The notes beneath the pieces are model-generated. The model saw only the letters and a list, made by a program, of their open reading frames with translations. It did no database searches and was not told the origin of the DNA. Shown one piece after another: positions 47,012 to 59,608 of a DNA stretch of 64,000 nt (within the stretch, counting starts at the first letter, position 1; every line of letters begins with the position of its first letter). A program made the translations under genes and the position numbers. Source of the DNA: Triplophysa rosa (Eukaryota; Chordata; Actinopteri; Cypriniformes; Nemacheilidae); contig NC_079910.1 of NCBI RefSeq assembly GCF_024868665.1, forward strand, positions 6,572,976 through 6,636,975, in the 5' to 3' direction.

Positions 47012-50000
47012 GTAAGTGAGAAACATCGGGGATATTTTTTTACTTGTACGACAGGAGTGTGCGAGGGGAAAAATTTGGCGACAGGCAGGGGAGAGCCGCC
47101 AGTTGAGAACCGAGGAGCTTTTGGGATTGTAAAGCCTCTGTGTTCATCCTGACACACTCGTATTTCCAGCACGGAGACATCACATCACCCTAGCCAGCAT
47201 CGATAGCTAGCCAGCAGCGTGCATTACATGTATTTAAAAACAAACAGGAGCAAAAGCGCGAGAACCTCTGAAAATAAACAGAAATCCGTCTCGCGCTCAG
47301 TTTCCCTCAGCCTAACGGTCGCGCTCAAAGCCAAACTTGTTATTCGCGGCGGTTGTCGATTCCCAACTTCTTTTTTCGATTTATAAAGCTTCCTCGGTCG
47401 CGTAAATTGTTTCGGAGTTGGCGGGTTCTGTAGATCGTAGTTTGACCCAAAATATCATACAGCCTGGAATTTCAAAAATAGTGCTGGTAATCTTGTTTGA
47501 CCGTAGATTTTTCTCCCAGACAGTTTTACGCGTCCAGCTGACCTTATTTTAAGTTTTTTTTGTGTGATTTTCGGTCATAACAATATATATTTTTATTTGT
47601 TTCAAGGACGTAGTCTTTCTAAACACTCCTCCCCATTAGCCCAGATAGACATACATAAAGACAACAATTTAAATCACTGAATAGTTGAATAACCTTGAAA
47701 TCAGATGTTTGCAGATCAGGACGTTTAACGTTAGCGTTGTGCATATTTTGTATTTGATAGATAAAAAGGTAACATTTCCCCCCCGTTTGTTTTGCAAGGA
47801 AATGAGAAGATTTGTCATTAAAGACCATACACGAGCCATCCTTTAGATATTGTTATAAAATACTTTTTAGGTTTGTCTCTAAAACGAACGAGTCGAAAGA
47901 CACCCGTAGATTAGGCTATGATTTCAATTTATAATAGTAAAGCTTTATAAGGCATGAATATGTCTGAATTATGACATAGATGTTTTGATTATTATTATTA
48001 TCATTCAGCATTGGTTTAGTTTAGTCATTGGCTAATACATAATTACATTTGATTCGCATTTGAAATAGCTACGTCAAACTGTCTCCTCTCTTGCATGACT
48101 CATGTAATATTAAAAATATGGTTATGAATAACGGAATTTTGGAAAAGTCATCATTAGTTGCGAGGATATTTTGTTTGCAATTCACCTTCAATAGCAGATC
48201 AAAGCCAGCAATGCTTTATTAGCCACAAGGTGGAGACATTGAGTTAAATAAACCTAATAATAGTCGAATCATGATAACAGATATCTTGTAATTATACGAT
48301 TGACTCAAGCGGATACAATCATTGTAACACGGTGTTTCATAGTTAACAAATTAACCTTTGAAGAACCTTTGAAGGCAGGAAAACGGGTGGATAATTCATA
48401 GTGCGCTGATGAATTCTTAACTGCTCATGATGCTGAATGGCTTAGTGGAAGCTGCAACAAAAATCTCATCACTAAACCTCACTCCCAAGTAATAAATTAT
48501 GCACAATAAAATATAGAATATATTAGCCTAATATTAGTGACATCAATAATATTGCTCCAGACAAATCCAGGGTTTTGAACAAGTTACGATCCACAGGGGG
48601 GTGATATTGAGCTTCTTAAGTAATCACTGTTATATTTTTAATACTGTCAGCTAAGTCTACTGGCATTACCATAAATATACATCTACCTTTGTTTTCAGCA
48701 CAGCACAGAGGCTAACTACCTAAACTAGCATTGTGTTATGTGTGTGCTTGTGTGTCTACGCATGTGTTTGCCAATCTCTGCATGTTTGTGTACATTTCAG
48801 ATGCAAACAAAACACATCATGTAATGTGTCTCACACCAGCCTGCTTTCTGATATTGCATCTCAGTTGCCAAGAGCTTTTTAGAAACCCCAACCTGTGACT
48901 CCTGTCGCAAAATGGGTTCAGTTATTTTTGTCATACTTGTCAGGTCAATGTTTGGGGGAGGAGCCAGTGCTCCACACCTCCATTTTAATATAGCATCATG
49001 CTATATTAACTAACTAATTTCAGGATCAGATATAGCTTGCCGTGCTTTATATTAACGTTGTAGGTTACAGACTTTCAGCAGGTGAATTTGCCATTGTATA
49101 TGCTGCATGCCATTTTAGCACTGATTGTTGCCTGTAATGTAACCTTTTGTCCTTGAAGCATTTAAAGTGTTTGCATAGAGCGCTGTTCTCCAGGGCCTTA
49201 TTATTTGGCAGGGTTTTTTTGCACATAAGGACAGGCTGTTCTTAGCTGGAGGCTGCTATGAAAACATGGTTAATGTCTCACACACCCCATAGCGTTCTCC
49301 TGTCTCCTGATATGACCCAGCTCACTTTTTAAATTCCCAAAAACTGGGAATATTTCTGTGGAAGGTGGGGTTGGTGGTGGCGGGCTGGGATCTATTATGA
49401 AGCTGCACATGTAAACATGTTGATAGCCTTTTTTCTCTAGACAGCTATTTAAAGTCAAACTGACATCAAAACCCTATTAACTTTCTTATTTACTTGAGAA
49501 TGATCCATCAGTGCATGTTTTTCTGAAGTCTTTGTAATCTTTCATCAAAAATATTAATTTGTTTCACCTTGGAAACGACTTTACGTTTTGGCTGATGTCT
49601 CCAGGCCCAACCACCTGTCATACATGGCAAGCACTTTAAAGGGTATTAATGCTAAAAGCTGTTCAGTCATTGACATAATGAGCCATTCCTTAGCAAATTA
49701 CCTTTTCAAGTTCTCTGCATAGTACTTGTTCCACAGTTCTTAGTTTGTGGATATGCTTTAAGATTTTCTGCTTTAATTGAATTAGTATGGCAGGGATAGA
49801 TAGGGATGCCACCTCTTCCTGGGGAGCCGTGACAGATCCTTTCAGATCCTTGTCTTCATCCTTCCCTACCTGCCTCGCACAGAAACACACATTAACTCTA
49901 TCGATTGGTGCAGCTTACTAAAATGCAGACAAAATCGAGCCTCGCCAAATAGCCCTGGAACCACAATGAATGTGATGGCTGCCCCTATTGCTAGCCGTTA

Positions 50001-53000
50001 GGGGCTGTTTCTTTACTGTTTATTTCAGCACCTAAAGATTTATTAGTAAGATGGAAGAGTTTTGTGAAAAAACACAAGAGCAGGTACACACACTCACAAT
50101 ATTAGGCATTTTCAACAAATCAATTAGCATTCTCTGTTAAATCCAGCGAACGTTCATCAGTGTTATAAAAATATGCATGCAGTCTCTAGTTACATGGAAA
50201 CAGAGTTTGCCTTTGCATTTCCCATCCACATCACCCTTGCCTGCAAATGAAACTGCATTTTCTCCCCACAAGGCAGCACCTTTGGCCAAAGTAATCCCTT
50301 TAAATGCACCCCTAAATGCATTTGATAAAAAAAGGGAAGAAGCAAATAGGCATGCTGAACTCTGAAGCTATACGGTGCGGATTGTTTGGGAGAGGTGTTC
50401 TTCAGCATGAAGATGGACACATTTGGGATGCATGGTCTTGCTGACAGGGGTTGGGCAGGCCTGACTCTGCTGACCCCAGTAAACAGTCTTATAAGTTCCT
50501 GCTATGTGCATGGGGAAAGTAAAACGTAAAAAATGCTGAGCCGTCGTACATCCGGGAATGTGTACTTTTCCCAGAATTCTTTTTTTCTCCACTCTCTCTT
50601 TGCTTCCTGAAGGACTGAAGAAAATCCGTAATCCGGATCGAATGTACAGATCAGCCGTGTGTTATTCGGGCCATGCTGCTCCTAAGAGTGTCAGTGATGA
50701 CACAGAGACGAACAGTAAGAGCTGCTTATTAATATTGCATTTGTGGCATTGCTGGAAGGGGCCACTTGCTGCCTAATCTATTATTCATCCATCGATTCAT
50801 TTATTTACCTCTTGATTTCATTTGTTGTCTTTTCCTCTCTTGGGATTTACTGTTGGTGCTTTCTGCCGTGATTGACGAGACAGCGGTTTGACAGGGGTTT
50901 GTTGTCAAAATCAGAAATGCTGTCAGTAAATGAAAGTGATGGTGGGTGGGTGAGCCAGACACACCTTGTGCTCCAAATGCAAGCTCACGGTACACATCAA
51001 CCTTTAAAAACGCATCCATCCTGCACATCCAAAAGCACAGCATGTGTGTTGCATACTAAGCTTTACCATTTGTTGAAATCATTAGTCTAGGCTAGATGAG
51101 ACATTTTCCCCTCAGAATAGAAAACATGCATATTTTATGTTATACTTCAAGCATAAAGAACTGTTTGTTTGGTTTGGATCATGTGTATGTTAGTATGGCT
51201 TAATGTGCTGTGTGGATTTCAGATTACCCTAAAAGTGGCACTGTTTTAATGTTTAATAGGTAGGTTATCTCTTCTCCTGACACTTCTGAAGATTTGGTTG
51301 ATCTGTGTAATAAAAGCTGTTCCTTTTTTTAGTGTAAATTTGTAAGTGAAGTTAAATCAGCCTCATTTTCTTGTTATGCTGGAGTAAGTCTTTGCTGCTT
51401 CAAAACTCAAACATGTTAATGAACATGCCCAGAGATGTAAAGTAAACGGCAGAAGCGATATTGTTCTAGATGGCGCGTGCGTGTGTGTGCGTGCATGCCT
51501 GCCTGAGATCCACCTGCGCTTTACGTATCGAGTCTATCCCTCGCGCTCGCATAGTCCCACGATGTAAGCGATGTGCGTGCCTGTCTGTGGCAGCCCGGTT
51601 GATGTTTGGTGCCCGGAGGTTTTCGTATCACTGGGACAGTAAAAATGCAGCATGGCCTGGCAGAAGCAGGTAAACCATTCATGTGAGTAATTGTGGGAGT
51701 AGTTATGATAAGGATAAAGGGCTTTAGTGGGGATCTGCTGGCGTGTCTCTTACTGTCTGCTGTGTGTGTGAACGCGCGTGCGCGCGCTCGCAGGTCCTCA
51801 CCTCCTCTCTTCCCGAGATGGGATTTTCATGGATGGGTGAGCTTGGCGGAGGCTGAAAATACATAAGAAGGCTCGTTTTTCTCTTCGGTTTGTTGCAGGC
51901 ACTTTGGTAGCTGAATTAAGTCGCGGTTGTGGGCTTCTTTAAAATCGTGGATTCAGGCCAGCCACCCACTGTTCTGAATGCAGACAACTTTTATAGGAGA
52001 TGTTGGTAATGATTTAGTCAGAGTAGAGCCAAAAACTGACAAGCCTAGTTAGGAAACAAGACTGCAAGGTTTTAGTCATCAGCTGAGATACTTTTGGCAT
52101 TATTAGATTTAGTCCTGAAATAACTTTCATACAAATTTATTAAAGAGGAACCTCAGCCAGAATTGTGATGGTTGCGTCAGGTGCTGCTGGTCATTAATGT
52201 CTGCTGAGAACTCATCAGATGTACCCAAGTCTCTGACATCACCCACTAAACCACATCAGTGTTTTTAACAAGGCTGCCTGCTGGTGATTTGTCACAGTGA
52301 CTATAGCTAGCCTGACAAACAGCACTATGGGCAGACACAGCTGAACACTGCTATGTTATGTGTCTAGTCTGAGCGTTCATAAAATTCAGAACATTATGAA
52401 AAATAAAATAAGGGTAACTACTCGATTTCTTATGTTTATTATACGCTAGGCAGTTTGGCTTGTTTCCAGTATAATTGGCTCCTTATAGCACATTTTCCAT
52501 AAAGTAAACTCATACTTTGTTGCTCATACAATTACCGTTTCCCCATTCAGTTTGCCTTACACATCAAAACGTAAAAGATGATATTGAAATATTACATGAT
52601 GCTGTTTGTAATCCTTAACTTAGACACCACGTTCCCTTTGTTCAGCCAAGACCAGTGTTTGCAATTAATCAAGCATATTATTGATTTTTCAATGCAACAG
52701 CAAAGCATGGAAAATAAATGATGTAATCTATTTTTAAAGAGAGGGCACTGATTAAAGTGTCAATTAAAACACATTTCTCCATTAAAGCAAATGCAGGTGT
52801 CAAGACAGAGATTTAAAAATCTCTTGCATGACTGTGGATGCGCCAGCATCTGGACTGGATTGTGCATTATTCCCTTCAAACCTGAATTCTTGGCAGAGTT
52901 CGAAAAATACATGTATAAAGGTGCTAAAAAAAGAATACTTAGTGGCCAAAGTTTTAATGGCACATTTGAAATTGGGCTTTCTGTCATACAAATCAGTTTA

Positions 53001-56000
53001 ATGTTGCAATAAATCCATTAAACTTTTATAAGATTGTTAATATGAAATGCAAAAGTCTATTACTCTATGACAAAAGTGCTAGTCACATTTCTCTCAAATA
53101 AAAATGCGAAGGGCTATATTGGTATTTGATTGTCTGTTAAACATACAATCAGTCATCCTCAAGATCTGAAGCAATGTCACATGCTGCATTTATAGTAATG
53201 CTTGCCAGGTCTAAAAGGTTTAAGATGATTGCCTAAAGAGATGTTAAGTCACTCACACATTTTCTTACCTTATCTCACAGCTATCTGCCTTAAGTGTGAC
53301 TGATTGCCCGTGATTGGCAGCATACGATTAAGTCAACATTATGTTGTTCGAGAAGGCTTTTGCTATTATGCTTCAATCAATGCTTCTTTATTCTCCTTCA
53401 TGATAATAGCGAGGTATGGCTTCTCACAATGTAGAAGTACTTTGAGTCAGTAATAGTGAGTAATAGTGGTTTAGCTTTGGGCCTTTTTCCAGGTAATCAT
53501 TCGTCCTTAGATTGACATCCATTTAAGGAAATTGATGGTTTGTTTTGAGGCATTGATTTATTGATGCGGTGGTTTTAAAGTTGCATCTTAATGATTTCAT
53601 GCGGTGATTCTCTCTCTTTGATTAGACAGACTCATTCAAAAACCCGCTGTGCATAGAGCCAGAGAGAGGAATATCGCAGATATGTAAACGGAGTAGATAA
53701 GAATTGCTGTGAGACTGTGTTCCTATCCACATTAATTCATTACACATCTGTGCTAATTCTGCATGGCTTTTCTAACAGCTGTGTTTTATTTGCTTGTGGG
53801 CCTCGTGTACGTAAAAACACATGCCTGTGGCTTGTGCTGTAAGCCTTTTGCTTGTCTTTTCTTAATCTATAATGTTTTCGCAGAAATATCTAAATATTGA
53901 AAGGAGCTCACTAGAACTTTTAGCTTGTCTTCTTTGATCTTCTGTGGATAAACATTAAAAACCACGGTCAGCGATATTCTTGGTCAGCGATATGCCTTAT
54001 ATTTCTGTATTTTGTTACATTTGCGAAAACATCAGACCATGGGTTCTATTCTTAAACCCCAGAAGCTTCTGAAAGCAGCTAACCATTTTTTCTCAGGGAG
54101 TGAAATTTAGATGACAGTCTAATCTCTGGACAGCACAAGCTTGCCTGAGAAGTGTGTGGCCCGACCAGTCCTTAGTTTAAATTGAGTTCATCAGTTGAGC
54201 TGTGATAGCAGGATCAGAGGTTTTGTGCAACGGCGGACTTCTTACAAATAGCCCAATGGCTACGGCTCAATAAGAGCAGCCAGGAATTCAATGATGGAAA
54301 AGATGGGGTTTTACTAGATCATTTAAAAAAAGGAATCACAGCCTTCTCATCTTTTTATGATTGTCCTATTTTATGTGTACTTTATCAAAGTTGTGAAATG
54401 TTCTACCACAATAACACTCTGATTATTTCACCCCTTTTCTCTTGTTATTTGGTCACAAGAGCTTTATTAAATCACTATTGAATAGATCAATAATGCAGCT
54501 GAGAGTGGTTTTGCGAATATCGTCTCTTCTAATGTTTAGTGATTTTATTGGCGGACTACAGGGGGAAACGCCAGAGTCTTTTATGTTTTCATTACGTGGA
54601 GAACGTAACAAAGCCAATTGCCTATACAGCAAGTTACAAGGGGGATGCATATTGAAATAAGAATCAATAATATATTCATACATTTTGATACAGACAGACC
54701 TCAGATCTGAAAAGGAGGTTGTGTAATAATACGACTTTTTAATCATGTTTAATCTGATGAATCATGCTATTGATGTTTTAATACGTCATTGACGATAACC
54801 TTTTATTCTGGAGGTTGTTTACTAGACCTCGCAGAGGGAAGTGACAATTAAAAGCAATTGTCACTCACTGCACAAGCACACAGACAGCGAGAGAGAGAGA
54901 GAGTGCTGAGAGTTTTGCGATGTGGATGATATTGATTTTAGATTTGTTTTTTCAGACCTCTCAAGTTTCATGACCCACACTTGTCTCCAGGGTGAGACTA
55001 GCTCAAGCTGGCGTGACTGATATTGTTAAAGCTCCTAAACCGTCTCCTTCAGCAGTGGCATCTCAGATAATCTCAGGATCAGTCGCCTTCTCCCCGCAGA
55101 AATATATGTCCACTTCTGTGACACACTTGGTACCTCTTACCAACAGCAGCGCATAAGTGTCGGAGGTGAATTCAATAAACAATCGTGATACTTCGTGTGG
55201 TATTTTAGCACAGAAAAAGGTATTTGCTAACTGCCCGTAATCCAGTTTAACCAGATGGTAAATAGGCTGAAATATTACTGAATTGTATTCAAATTAGGTC
55301 AGTTTTTCAACACAAACATTCCTCCTTTTTATGTTATCTAAGCAAATTTTAAGTTGTACTTTGTTAAAAGACTCAATTTATGTCATGTGCATGTTGCTCA
55401 TGTGCTGAAATCAGGCAGTAAATAAAATCGTATTGATAAAAAAAGAATTTTCTCTTGATAATGGCAGCAAACATTCATCAAAGGATGGATTAAATTATAG
55501 TGTTCAAGAATTTTGTTCATTACGCTTAAAAAATATTTTACATCAAATTGAACATGCATTATGCATGAATGCATGATGTGCTCTCTAATGGAGCAATAGT
55601 TTCTTCCTGTAAAATACATGTTAAATAAAGTACTAAATTGATTTTCAATCTCTTAAGAAAATTGAAAACGATGTCAATACATGCATGAAAAGGTTAAAGA
55701 ACCAGTTGTACCAGTATGTATCTAGATTTCACTGGTGCCGCTTTACAGTTCCATGTATGCTAGACTGTGGCATACCTTTCGTGTTTTAGGGCCAAAATAA
55801 ATTGGACAGACCAGCTGAGAAAGTAGTTGTCTTCGGTATCTCTAAAATAATAAATAGAAAAGCCCTACTGTATTTGAAGAGATCACTACAGGGATCTTGC
55901 AAAAAGCAACATGTCTTTTGGGAAATACTGTGTTTGCAGTTAGTAAGTGTTGGACTGGGGCCCATCCCACTCAAAACCCTCAAACTCCCACAATCCAACA

Positions 56001-56485
56001 GTTAGACGTTCTGAGTTCAAAAAGAGCTTGTTGTGTGCCCATGTGTCTGCAGGCTCAGCTGTGTCAAGCCCTGCTTGGTATATTTTGTCCTACCTGCCTC
56101 TTTAATGAGAGAATTCCCTTCTGAGTGGGTGGCAAGCTAAAGCACGAAAAACATTTTTCTGCCACCTCCACTACTAATCTCACTCACTATTTTTGAGCCT
56201 TTTCTATGGCGTATTTATGGATGAGGTCACACAGCAGTAGAATGTGATTGCGAGTCCTGTTTTTGAGGGCTTAATATGGTCACGGTAACACACAGTTCTA
56301 AATATGAGAGTTTTGTGTCATCTGAAGGTTTTAGTCACTGTCTTTTATCATAGCTGCTTCCATCAGTTTTGTGAATTGGGTACAACCCATATGCTGCATT
56401 CTGTACCCAGTTACAAATAAGTAAAACATGTAAAGCCACTGTCAGATCATTAGGATTTGAATGGACTCATTTATTAAATGTCATA
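47012..56485 (+). other. camta1 intron 1, first part
   Basis: About 9.5 kb in which no recognised camta1 coding exon occurs. Two exon-like blocks (50613-50714 and 51652-51669) are listed separately. A short GA run lies near 54893-54902. The block 51470-51830 is rich in CpG and GT/GC dinucleotides. The remainder is unique-looking AT-rich sequence. Confidence 0.55.
50613..50714 (+). other. exon-like block in camta1 intron 1
   Basis: A long pyrimidine tract (50579-50607) and AAG acceptor precede, and a GTAAGA donor follows, a 102-nt stretch that is open in one frame, reading GLKKIRNPDRMYRSAVCYSG and on to SVSDDTETN. From 50613 it is phase 1 at both ends. From a second AG at 50620 it would join camta1 exon 1 in frame but leave phase 1. 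I do not recognise the peptide. It may be an alternative exon, a poison exon or a conserved noncoding element. Confidence 0.25.
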
Positions 56486-56790
56486 TTAAAGGGGTAGTTC
56501 ACCCCAAAATGAAAATTCTTCCGTCATTTACTCACCCTCATGTAATTCCAAACCTGTTTGGTTTGATAGTTTGAAGTATGTTGGTAACAGAAACTGTTGG
56601 TCCCCATTGACTTACATTGGTTTTGCGTCCATACAATAGAAGTGAATGGTGACCAATGGTTTTTGTTTACCAACATTCTTCAAAATATCTTATTTTTTGT
56701 TCTGCAGAGGAATGAAAGCTAGGTTTAAAATAACACGAGGGTGAGTAAATGATGACAGAATTAAAATTTTGGGGTGAACTATCCCTTTAA
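56486..56790. mobile_element. TTAA-flanked fold-back MITE, copy 3
   Basis: The best-preserved copy. TTAA at 56486-56489 and 56787-56790 flank inverted arms that begin AGGGGTAGTTCACCCCAAAA and end with its near reverse complement. Pairing continues through TTTACTCACCCTC and GAGGGTGAGTAAA. No coding capacity. Confidence 0.9.
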
Positions 56791-56811
56791 TTGTAGTTGT
56801 GTTACACTGAT

Positions 56812-57257
56812 GTCGGTTTCACATTAGCACATTCGGTTCATGTGAACTCCAGTACGGTTCGCTGCTGATATGAATGCAATCGTACCAAATCGCGGAAGTG
56901 AACGCTCCAAGCTGAGAGCTGTATATCTCATTTCTGTTAGCCTTCAGCGTTCTTAAGAGCATTTTCAGTACATTTGTAAGACAGACAAAAGTGTAGCCTA
57001 CTGAAGCTTTGGAAACAAACCTAACGGTTCAAAAACATAAATGTATAAAAGTGAAGCGAGCAATGTTATACATTTTGCCGCCTTCTCATGCGTCGTCGTT
57101 ACAAGCGTTACAGCTGCAAGCTTGATGATGGAAACGAACCGCGGTTCGAACCCAAATAAAATTATATGAACGCAGTCCAGCGGGGGCAGGAGGAGGGGAG
57201 AGCAATCGAACTCGGGTTCGGACCAGGCAATCTAACTAAATGTGAAACCACCCTGAG
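56812..57257. mobile_element. probable MITE with short terminal inverted repeats
   Basis: GTCGGTTTCACATTAGCAC near 56812 is mirrored by ATGTGAAACCACC near 57238-57252. The interior has GGTTCG-rich motifs also in inverted form (CGGTTCATGTGAACTCC; GAACCGCGGTTCG) and no frame. Borders are approximate. Confidence 0.5.
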
Positions 57258-57539
57258 AGATTCTGATGTTTTGGAAGATGCAATTTGTGATATTTACATT
57301 AGCCACTGTCACTTTGGTTCCAGGCGTTATTTATAGCTATCACACAAAAACAGAAAAAGGTCTTGATATTCTATAAGCTGAATAGGTCAATTTACACACT
57401 TATATAGTAAATACACTTGTCAATACAGTATATTATATTTTCCTGCTTTCCTCTTTTTCTTCTGTACTTATTTTCCTCATACTCCTGACTAGTGAGATAC
57501 CGTCCCCTGATCAAAGCTTAATAGTCATTTTCTGGCCCC

Positions 57540-58480
57540 CAGCTCAACTCAGCACAGCACATCTTCGAAGAAAACAGACTATGGTTTCAGCCTGCCTTGC
57601 GCTTTAGGATCTGACAACTAAATTGTTGCTCACCGGTTAGGAGACAGAATTATGTTAATGTCCACTTTGTCACCAGTGTTTAGGCAAGAAAATAAGAGAA
57701 ACAAGGCGGAATTAGAGGCTGGAGACGCGCAGCGGGATGTGCCGTCTGCATCCACGAGATCAAAGCGGGAAGGAGAGCCGTTACGGCTGCAGCTAGGTTG
57801 TTAGACAAGACTTCATTCTCTGTTGCTCTCCCGTTGATGTGCACGGCTTACAAAGATGGTCCCCGGTACCGCTGTCCACAGACATAACATCCCCCTTTTA
57901 CTCTGCAAATAGTTTTTTGCCGTTTGTTCCCTGGCACTCGGCACAATTTTATTTTTATTTTTTATGACGCCGGAGCTCATTCCCGCTCCCAGAGCCGCAA
58001 TAATGTCAGATAAGAGCGTGTTGACACTGATAGACTGCTCTTTATTAAAGCAACCAGCGTTAGAACTTTAGTGAATTAGCATTCTGCACTGTTCTCCATC
58101 GCCTTTAACTGCAGAGCAATGAGCCCTCATTTTAGTGTCATTCATTTTATTTGGTGAAAAAGGAGCATAGCCCAAACATCTCAAGTGGTGTTTCAAGTCG
58201 AGCTCTGGGAGGAGTTAAAAAGGCTTTTTATTAGTATGAGGGCTTTTTAATTAACAACCAGTCATCTAATCAGAGCTGGAAATGCTTCTATTCCGCACAA
58301 GTCAGTTTCGTACCTGTCTTCATATCCCTAATAGCATTTTACGCTGATAAACGTCTGCTTTTAATTTATAGCGAACACAGTGGACAGCTGATTTGAGATG
58401 TTTGCCTTTTAATTATGGCCCCTCGCTCTGTTTTATCACAGTAATATTCTGTTTCATTATTCTCACACAGATAGTAACTC
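57540..58480. promoter_or_regulatory. candidate conserved noncoding element in camta1 intron 1
   Basis: About 900 bp lacks repeats and has more balanced base composition than its flanks. It is dense in homeodomain-type cores (TTAATTAAC near 58248, TTTTAATTATGG near 58408, several CTAATC/TAATTAGC types) with interspersed E-boxes and CCGGAG-type motifs. Large introns of camta1-type genes often carry such enhancers. The call is from composition and motifs only. Confidence 0.3.
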
Positions 58481-59050
58481 ACTGAAGTAACTGTCCTGTG
58501 TGGAAGCTTATATTAGTATTCAGAAATTGTTATACGGATTGGAATTTCACTCTGGAGAGGATGATTTTAACAGTGGGTGTGTCTGAGCGAATGTGTTTGT
58601 TGGCTCTGATGAGTGGCGGTTCTTGGGTATTTGTCAAGTATGTGTATGTGGTTTGATATTATTACAGAAGAGCAGGTATTAGAATCCTGTCCAAGCTGAG
58701 AGGGCTCCACCTACACTGTCTGATCGGCTTCTGAGGGCTGTCTGGAGATGACCAAGGCCCGTTGTCAACCCACCTCCCACCAATACAAAATGAATGTTCA
58801 CCAGCTTGATTTACTATATTGTATTGTTGTATTTTCTCCATAAATGTTCTATTTTATTGTGCAAGATTACACTTTTTCAATGAATCATTCAAATGTAGCT
58901 AGTTGCTCCTCTGAAACTACATTTCTAATAAAGGTAATGTACAATATGATAAAATAATATAGATTTACCATAAGATATCATTAGAATAAACTCTAACATA
59001 TTAAATTGGTATAGTCATTTGTTAATTTATAGCATTCTGTTTTTTCCTTA

Positions 59051-59608
59051 TTAAAGCGGTCATATGGCGCGAATACGTGTTTTTCTGTGTCTTTGGTGTG
59101 TTGCCCATGCATGTATTAGACATGTAAAATTGCTAAATTAAAGTGTCGGAACAAAAGATGCATTCTATCTAAAAGTGAATGCTCACCCAGACCTGCCTGA
59201 AACACCTCGTGTAGCCACACCCCCACAAATCTACGTCAGTTCGTGGTATGATTTGACAAAGACCACCCAAATGTATATGCAAGTAAGGTGGGCGTACCTG
59301 TCAGTACAATTGCTTTGGAACCTGATATTCCAAATATGGTAAGAGGCGTTACATTTCCGTCACACGCTTGCAGTATTCGACCAATCACTACGCACTGGTT
59401 AACTGGCCAATGGCACACCTCACTTTTCAGAGCGATGAGCTTTGTAAAAAATCTGCGCGTTTCAGAGAGGCGGGGCAAAGAGGAGCTATAAACATGCACG
59501 GTATGTGAAAAATACAGCGTTTTTGAACCTTAAATCGTGTATAAACATTGCATTACATCTAAGACAAACGATAATATTTGTTTTTGCCATGTCATATGAC
59601 TCCTTTAA
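59051..59608. mobile_element. TTAA-flanked nonautonomous DNA transposon, 558 bp
   Basis: TTAA at 59051-59054 and 59605-59608 flank inverted termini: the left reads AAGCGGTCATATG and the right CATATGACTCCTT. The interior has CCAATCA/CCAATGG boxes and a TATAAA-like motif (about 59487), but no transposase. TTAA targets suggest piggyBac or Kolobok type. Confidence 0.8.
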
